Below, piece after piece: positions 59,292 to 64,000 of a stretch of 64,000 nucleotides of DNA. Both the position numbers and the translations under genes were made by a program. Source of the stretch: Pseudomonadota bacterium (GTDB taxonomy: Bacteria; Pseudomonadota; Gammaproteobacteria; Steroidobacterales; Steroidobacteraceae); NCBI GenBank assembly GCA_023457495.1, contig JAEWLQ010000051.1:18387-82386 (forward strand). The letters run 5' to 3'. Each line of letters begins with the position of its first letter. Positions within the stretch are counted from its first letter, which is position 1. The notes beneath the pieces were generated by a model that did no database searches, was not told where the DNA came from, and saw only the letters and a program-made list of their open reading frames with translations.

Positions 59292-60035
59292 TCAGCGATT
59301 CAGGTTCCGATCCCGCAGCCAGGCCACGACGGTCGACACGTTGCTGAACCGGAAGCGCGCGGCAGTCTCCGTGAGATCGCCGACCCGAATGGAATGACCG
59401 CCCATCTCGTTGACGGCCTCGAATCCCACTTCGTCCGTGGGATCGTCGCCGACGAAAACGGGTGTTCGCCCGGCGAATTCCCGCTGCTTCATGAGCAGCT
59501 CGATGGCGCTGCGCTCCGAGAAGCCGCGCGGCATGATCTCGATCACGCACTTGCCGGGCCTGACCACGAAATCCCCGCCGAGATCCGCCACGAGCTCGTT
59601 CATCACGGCGTTCACGTCGGGCGCCATGCGGGGAGCGAGTCTGAAGTGCACGGCGAGCGCGGCGCCCTTGTCCTCGAGCAGGAGTCCGCGGTTCTCGCCG
59701 GCCAGCGCGCCTAACCACCGGCGCGCGGGATCGAGAACGGCGGGATCGATATCGGGCCTGACGATCTCTCCCGAGGGCAGGCGCACCTCGAGGCCATGTT
59801 TGCCGGACGCCACGAATTTGCAGGGTGCGAACAGCTCGTCGAGCTCGGCGAGCGATCGCCCGCTCAGCAATGCGAGCGCTCCATGTTCGCGCGCGCAGGC
59901 GAGTTGCAGCGTGTTGCGCAGCGCGGCGGGCACGTGAACGCGATCCGGCGTCGCGGCGAGCTCCAGCAGCGTGCCGTCCACGTCGAGGAACAACGCGAGC
60001 GCGCGCTCTCGGAGGAATGTCGCCCGGTAACTCAT
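59292..60035 (-). CDS. otsB: Trehalose-6-phosphate phosphatase (first copy)
   Basis: A 247-residue HAD phosphatase: FLDVDGTLLE (nucleophile Asp18 and Asp20), LLSGRSLAELDELF, GKHGLEV, the acidic ERSAIELLMKQ region and PVFVGDDPTDEVGF. The pattern fits OtsB, which removes phosphate from trehalose-6-phosphate. It overlaps the marR gene by four bases (ATGA at 60032) and so is co-transcribed with it on the minus strand. A second OtsB lies on the other strand at 60638, next to OtsA. The two share less than full identity, so functional divergence is possible. Confidence 0.85.
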   Translation of the reverse strand: MSYRATFLRERALALFLDVDGTLLELAATPDRVHVPAALRNTLQLACAREHGALALLSGRSLAELDELFAPCKFVASGKHGLEVRLPSGEIVRPDIDPAVLDPARRWLGALAGENRGLLLEDKGAALAVHFRLAPRMAPDVNAVMNELVADLGGDFVVRPGKCVIEIMPRGFSERSAIELLMKQREFAGRTPVFVGDDPTDEVGFEAVNEMGGHSIRVGDLTETAARFRFSNVSTVVAWLRDRNLNR

Positions 60036-60535
60036 TTGCGTGCGCGGCCGGTGTGGCCGGGGCCTGCCTTCGAAGCCGGGCCGGAGGCGGGCAGCAGACC
60101 GAGCAGCAACTCCACGCTGCCGGCGAGTTGCTCTAGCTGTCCCTGTGGAAGCTGACAAACCGCCCGCTGCAGCGTGAACGTGGCGCGGCCGGCGGTCGCG
60201 CGCAGGACCTGCCTGCCCGCGGCCGTGGGATGAATCTGCACCGCGCGTTGATCCAGGTCCGAGCGGCGCCGCTCGATCCAGCCTCGCAGGGTGAGACTCT
60301 TGAGAGTCTGACTGACGGCGGGCCGGCGCATCCCGAGGCGGGCGGCGAGCCGCGAGGCCGTCAAGCCCGGTTCGTCGCCGATGCACACGAGCGCGCGGTG
60401 CAGGCCGATGGGCGCGCCGGTGAGTTGTTCGAGCTCGCGATAAAGCGATCGCATCCGGTCCACCAGTTCGCGTGCCGCCAGCAGTGCCCGCCGTTCGAGC
60501 GCCGCGCGCGCGGCCGTGTTGTTCGACTTGCTCAA
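60032..60535 (-). CDS. MarR-like regulator of the trehalose locus
   Basis: A 167-residue winged-helix regulator (LTASRLAARLGMRRPAVSQT, then LRGWIERRRSDLDQRAVQIH) with C-terminal helices, like MarR. The TTG at 60535 is preferred because a longer start at GTG 60574 would overlap the likely -10 element (60568-60573). It is co-transcribed with the first otsB (four-base overlap) and divergent from the second otsB/otsA. Its place between two opposite otsB genes suggests control of both. A palindromic candidate site lies across the promoter of the plus-strand genes. Confidence 0.75.
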   Translation of the reverse strand: MSKSNNTAARAALERRALLAARELVDRMRSLYRELEQLTGAPIGLHRALVCIGDEPGLTASRLAARLGMRRPAVSQTLKSLTLRGWIERRRSDLDQRAVQIHPTAAGRQVLRATAGRATFTLQRAVCQLPQGQLEQLAGSVELLLGLLPASGPASKAGPGHTGRARK

Positions 60536-60567
60536 GGAAAAAACCCGTATCGAGAATTGTGAGTAGC

Positions 60568-60597
60568 GTATCACTCCGCGTCTTCGCGCAATGTCAA
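60568..60597 (-). promoter_or_regulatory. Promoter for marR-otsB (minus strand)
   Basis: On the minus strand TTGACA (60597-60592), an 18-base spacer and TGATAC (60573-60568) form a sigma70-like promoter. Transcription from about 60561 would give a short 5' leader before the TTG at 60535. Confidence 0.6.
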
Positions 60598-60600
60598 TGG

Positions 60601-60639
60601 TTCACATCTGGAAATGATTGCGTAGAATGAACTAATCAT
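60601..60639 (+). promoter_or_regulatory. Promoter and candidate operator of the otsB-otsA operon
   Basis: TTCACA at 60601-60606, a 16-base spacer and TAGAAT at 60623-60628 make a sigma70-like promoter. Transcription would begin about at the ATG at 60638, so the message could be nearly leaderless. An inverted repeat ATGATT (60614-60619) and AATCAT (60634-60639), 14 bases apart, overlaps both the -10 region and the start codon and is a candidate binding site for the MarR-like protein. Confidence 0.5.
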
Positions 60640-61381
60640 GAGAGAGCCGCCCATACCAGACGGCCGCGAATGTTGTTTGTTCCTCGATATCGATGGCACA
60701 TTGCTGGACATCGCGCCGACCCCGGATTCCGTTCAGGTGGATGAAGCCCTGCGCTCACTGCTGCGCAGGCTCGGGTACGCCTGCAACGGCGCCCTCGCGC
60801 TGATCAGTGGCAGGACCATCAGCAACATCGACGACCTGTTCGCGCCGCTGCTGCTGCCGGCCGCCGGCGTGCACGGCAACGAGCGACGCGATGCCAGGGG
60901 TTATTGGCACCACGAGGCGGTCCGCGGTCCCGCGTTCGAGGAATTTCGCGAGCGGATGAGCGCCGCGCTCGCGCCGCTCGCCGGCATCCTCGTGGAGGAC
61001 AAGGGATGCGGCGTCGCGCTGCACTACCGCCTCGTACCGAACATGCACGCGCCGCTTCGCAAGGCGATCGAGCGGCTCACGCCGTGGTTGCCGGAGACGC
61101 ACGCGATCCTCGAGGGAGACGAAGTCATCGAGATCAAACCCGTCGCGCATGACAAGGGCACCGCGATCGATGCCTTCATGCGCGAAGCACCGTTCGCGAG
61201 GCGTTATCCGATATTCATCGGCGACGACCTCACGGATCGCGATGGCTTCGAGGCGGTTCGCAAGTGGGGCGGACTCGCGATCGCCGTCGGCAGCAACGTC
61301 CATGCGGATGAGCACCTCGACAATCCCCGCGCGGTGCGGCGCTGGCTCAGCACGTTCCTGGAGGCACGAGTCGCGGCATGA
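60638..61381 (+). CDS. otsB: Trehalose-6-phosphate phosphatase (second copy)
   Basis: A 247-residue HAD phosphatase with FLDIDGTLLD (Asp17, Asp19), ALISGRTISNIDDLF, GVHGNERRD and PIFIGDDLTDRDGF, all OtsB motifs. It has the same length as the copy at 59292 but clearly diverged sequence, so it is an old duplicate or a separately acquired gene. The four-base overlap with OtsA (ATGA at 61378) shows translational coupling of the canonical OtsBA pair. The product, trehalose, protects against osmotic and drying stress. Confidence 0.9.
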   Translation: MREPPIPDGRECCLFLDIDGTLLDIAPTPDSVQVDEALRSLLRRLGYACNGALALISGRTISNIDDLFAPLLLPAAGVHGNERRDARGYWHHEAVRGPAFEEFRERMSAALAPLAGILVEDKGCGVALHYRLVPNMHAPLRKAIERLTPWLPETHAILEGDEVIEIKPVAHDKGTAIDAFMREAPFARRYPIFIGDDLTDRDGFEAVRKWGGLAIAVGSNVHADEHLDNPRAVRRWLSTFLEARVAA

Positions 61382-62763
61382 GTCGCCTCGTTGCCGTGTC
61401 CAATCGCGTTGCGGTGCCGATGAACCGTGGCACGCCCGGTGGCCTCGCCGTCGGTTTGCTCGCGGCGCTGGAATCGCGTGGTGGCGTGTGGTTCGGCTGG
61501 GACGGTCAGACCACGGAAGCGGCCCCGGGGCCGGCCACCGTCGTGCGCCACAAGAACATCGACTTCGTCTCCACGTCTCTTTCGGAAGCGGAGTACCGGG
61601 ACTTCTACCTCGGCTTCAGCAACTCCGTGCTCTGGCCGCTGTTTCACTATTTCATCGCCGAGTTCCGCTACTCGGAGGCGAAGTTCGAGGCGTATCGGCG
61701 CGTCAACGAGCGCTTCGCGCGGGAGCTGCTGCCGCACCTGGAACCGGACGACCTGGTCTGGGTCCATGACTACCACCTGATTCCGCTCGCGCAGCAATTG
61801 CGCGAAGCGGGGGCGCGTCAGCCGATGGGATTCTTCCTGCACATACCGTTTCCGAACATCGAAGTGCTGCGGGTGCTGCCGGTGTTCGCCGAGCTGCTGC
61901 AGAACCTGCTGGCGTACGACCTGGTCGGCTTCCAGACCAGCAAGGATCTGCAGGCGTTTCGCGAGGCCGTGCGGCACGTGTGGCCGGAGGCCGAGATCCG
62001 CGATTCGACCATCCGGGTCGGCAAACGCAGCACCAGGGTGATCGTGTGCCCGATCGGCGTCGACGTCGACGGCTTGCAGGCCCAGGCCACCGACGCGTTG
62101 CAATCGGACGAGTGCCGGCGAATGGTGAACGGACTGCTCGGCCGGCGCCTGATGGTCGGCGTCGACCGTCTCGACTACAGCAAGGGGCTGGTGCAGCGCT
62201 TCCGCGCCTACGAGCGATTCCTGGAAACACATCCCGAGAACCGCAATCGCGTGACCTTCCTGCAGATCGCGCCGCTGTCGCGCACCGACGTGCGCGCCTA
62301 TTCGCAGATCCGCCGCGACCTCGAACAGGCGACGGGCCGGACGAACGGCAGGTTCGCCGAGACCGACTGGACTCCCATCCGCTACCTGAACCGCAACTTT
62401 CCGCGCGAGATCCTCATGGGGTTTCTGCGCTGCGCCCTCATCGGCATCGTCACGCCGGTGCGCGACGGGATGAATCTCGTCTCGAAGGAATTCGTCGCCG
62501 CGCAGGATCCGTCCGATCCGGGGGTGCTGGTTCTATCTACCCTCGCCGGCGCGGCGCACGAGCTGGGCGCGGCGCTGCAGGTGAATCCTTATGACACGCG
62601 CGCCATGGCCCACGCGATCCAGCAAGCGCTCAACATGCCGTTGGGCGAGCGCCGCGAGCGCCACGCGACCATGATCGCCGCGCTGAAGCGCAATTGCATT
62701 CATGCATGGCACCGGCGTTTCGTCGGCGCGCTCGAGGACAGGCGCGAGCTGTCGGCCGCGTGA
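61378..62763 (+). CDS. otsA: Trehalose-6-phosphate synthase
   Basis: A 461-residue GT20 glycosyltransferase: GTPGGLAVGLL near 18-28 (glucose-phosphate loop), WVHDYHLIPLAQQLR at about 128-142, GVDRLDYSKGLVQRFRAYE, and the UDP-glucose region RDGMNLVSKEFVAAQ. Its length fits OtsA of proteobacteria. It makes trehalose-6-phosphate from UDP-glucose and glucose-6-phosphate. It is coupled to OtsB by a four-base overlap and followed after 31 bases by the mechanosensitive channel gene. Together they form a compact osmoprotection cluster. Confidence 0.95.
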   Translation: MSRLVAVSNRVAVPMNRGTPGGLAVGLLAALESRGGVWFGWDGQTTEAAPGPATVVRHKNIDFVSTSLSEAEYRDFYLGFSNSVLWPLFHYFIAEFRYSEAKFEAYRRVNERFARELLPHLEPDDLVWVHDYHLIPLAQQLREAGARQPMGFFLHIPFPNIEVLRVLPVFAELLQNLLAYDLVGFQTSKDLQAFREAVRHVWPEAEIRDSTIRVGKRSTRVIVCPIGVDVDGLQAQATDALQSDECRRMVNGLLGRRLMVGVDRLDYSKGLVQRFRAYERFLETHPENRNRVTFLQIAPLSRTDVRAYSQIRRDLEQATGRTNGRFAETDWTPIRYLNRNFPREILMGFLRCALIGIVTPVRDGMNLVSKEFVAAQDPSDPGVLVLSTLAGAAHELGAALQVNPYDTRAMAHAIQQALNMPLGERRERHATMIAALKRNCIHAWHRRFVGALEDRRELSAA

Positions 62764-62794
62764 TGCTGCGGGTCAGGACGCAAGGAGTGTTTCC

Positions 62795-64000
62795 ATGCCT
62801 GAAATGAACTCGGACCTTTTTGGCGCCGAGCTCAGGACCTGGATCCTGGGCGGCGCGATCGTGCTGCTGGTGGCCATCGCGCACGCGACGATGAGCTGGT
62901 GGACCCGCCGCCACGCGCGCCGGGATCGCGAACAGCCGATGGAGCCCGGAGAGTCTCCCGGGGTGCGCCACTGGATAGCCCGCGGCCTCCGCAACGCGGT
63001 GCCACCGCTCGCGTTCCTGCTGTGGTTGTACGGCGTGCATCTCGCGTCGACGACGCTGCTCGCGGAATTTCCGCAGTCGGCGTGGACGACGCGCGGCCTG
63101 GTGGCGCTCGACTGGCTGCTCGGTGTCGGCACGTTGCTGGGCCTCGCCTGGCTGCTGTATCGCGTCGCGCGCACGCTCGATTCGTTGCTGACATCGCTGG
63201 CCTCGCGCACCGAGGCGCGCTGGGACAACGTGTTGATGCCATTCGCCGGCCGCGCGCTGCGGCTGGTCCTGCCGATGCTCGCGCTCATCCTCGGCGCTCC
63301 GGCGCTGAGGGTCTCGCCCGAACTGAAGGAGCTGATCCAGAACGCGGTCAGCCTGCTGCTGGTGGGCACCATCGCCATGGTGCTGGTGCAATTCGTCAAC
63401 GCCATCGCGCAGCTCGTCCTGCAGCAGTATCGCATCGACGTGGCCGACAACCGGCGCGCACGCGGCGTGTACACGCAGGTGACGGTGTTGCGGAAGATCG
63501 CGATCGTGACGATCGTGCTGTTCGCCGTGGCGGCGATGCTCATGGTCTTCCAGCCCGTGCGCCAGCTCGGCACGGCGATGCTGGCCTCGGCCGGACTCGC
63601 CGGCATCGTCATCGGTTTCGCGGCGCAGCGCACCCTGGGCACCTTGCTCGCGGGACTGCAGATCGCGATGACGCAGCCGGTGCGCATCGACGATGTGGTC
63701 ATCGTCGAAGGCGAGTGGGGCCGCATCGAGGAGATCACGCTGACCTACGTGGTGATCCGGATCTGGGATCTGCGCCGGCTGGTGGTGCCCATCACGTATT
63801 TCGTCGAAAAGCCGTTCCAGAACTGGACGCGCCAATCAGCGGACATCCTGGGCTCGGTGTTCCTGCAAGTGGACTACACCGTGCCGGTGGATGCCGTGCG
63901 CCAGGAGCTCACGCGGATCCTCGAGGCCTCGACGCTGTGGGACCGCAAGGTCAACGTGCTGCAGGTGACCGACGTGAAGGCGTCGACGCTGGAGCTGCGG
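62795..64000 (+). CDS. MscS-family mechanosensitive channel (partial, runs off the window)
   Basis: The first 402 codons of an open frame that continues past the right edge. The protein has an N-terminal extension with several extra membrane helices (ILGGAIVLLVAIAHATMSWW; ALDWLLGVGTLLGLAWLLYR) and then the MscS core: helix TM3 AMLASAGLAGIVIGFAAQRT with LGTLLAGLQIAMTQPVRIDD, then VIVEGEWGRIEEITLTYVVI and the Leu/Val-rich beta domain. It releases solutes when membranes stretch. It probably belongs to the otsBA transcript (31 bases after OtsA, AAGGAG ahead of the ATG). The C-terminal end cannot be judged. Confidence 0.9.
   Translation, partial: MPEMNSDLFGAELRTWILGGAIVLLVAIAHATMSWWTRRHARRDREQPMEPGESPGVRHWIARGLRNAVPPLAFLLWLYGVHLASTTLLAEFPQSAWTTRGLVALDWLLGVGTLLGLAWLLYRVARTLDSLLTSLASRTEARWDNVLMPFAGRALRLVLPMLALILGAPALRVSPELKELIQNAVSLLLVGTIAMVLVQFVNAIAQLVLQQYRIDVADNRRARGVYTQVTVLRKIAIVTIVLFAVAAMLMVFQPVRQLGTAMLASAGLAGIVIGFAAQRTLGTLLAGLQIAMTQPVRIDDVVIVEGEWGRIEEITLTYVVIRIWDLRRLVVPITYFVEKPFQNWTRQSADILGSVFLQVDYTVPVDAVRQELTRILEASTLWDRKVNVLQVTDVKASTLELR

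Overview
The window is a 64 kb piece of a high-GC Gammaproteobacterial chromosome. A TonB-dependent receptor, GlxA/AraC, LytTR and YtrA-type GntR regulators, otsBA, MltB, RarD, a GH43 glycosidase and a Sbal_3080-type lipoprotein together suggest the Steroidobacteraceae/Nevskiales area; this placement is inferred from gene content only. No rRNA, convincing tRNA or CRISPR array was seen.

The first 17 kb is an accessory, scarred region. It starts in the tail of an IS3-type transposase. A visibly AT-richer pair follows, a trypsin-like protease translationally coupled to a small membrane protein, and a second transposase remnant ends at the start of an SDR gene. Then come a frameshifted small gene, an intact immunity gene of the Imm49 type with two decayed C-terminal copies elsewhere, a decayed fragment of an MFS gene, a TIR-TM-TPR protein divergent from a Nudix/winged-helix (NrtR-like) regulator, a three-gene operon of secreted proteins, a shortened HigA-like antitoxin, a lipoprotein pair and a DUF222/HNH endonuclease. 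An 18-20 bp palindrome recurs through this part, twice inside the HNH gene. A 15 bp operator-like palindrome (GTGT-N7-ACAC) occurs just before the Nudix regulator and twice in the promoter of the secreted operon, which suggests one regulatory circuit.

From 17 to 30 kb there are a RarD transporter, an RRM RNA-binding protein, a receiver-domain operon, DUF4398/OmpA envelope lipoproteins, a large secreted metalloprotease with a GlyGly-CTERM-like tail, a truncated cytochrome b561, a DUF302 protein and a 1355-residue protein joining calcium-binding TSP3-type repeats to an outer-membrane beta-barrel. From 30 to 50 kb lie mostly metabolic and envelope genes: MFS, DUF2004, GH43, MltB, a globin, an HtrA-type protease whose start codon sits in a hairpin, GlxA, two alpha/beta hydrolases, a sirtuin coupled to a PhyH dioxygenase, a GST, a LytS/LytTR two-component system, an amidohydrolase and an orphan molybdopterin oxidoreductase.

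The last 14 kb holds an autoregulated-looking GntR / ABC ATPase / ABC permease operon in which the permease is fused to an alpha/beta hydrolase, a TonB receptor, an alcohol dehydrogenase, a PQQ-type propeller and a trehalose locus with two OtsB phosphatases around a MarR-like regulator, then OtsA and a partial MscS channel. The trehalose genes and channel together suggest an osmotic-stress cluster.
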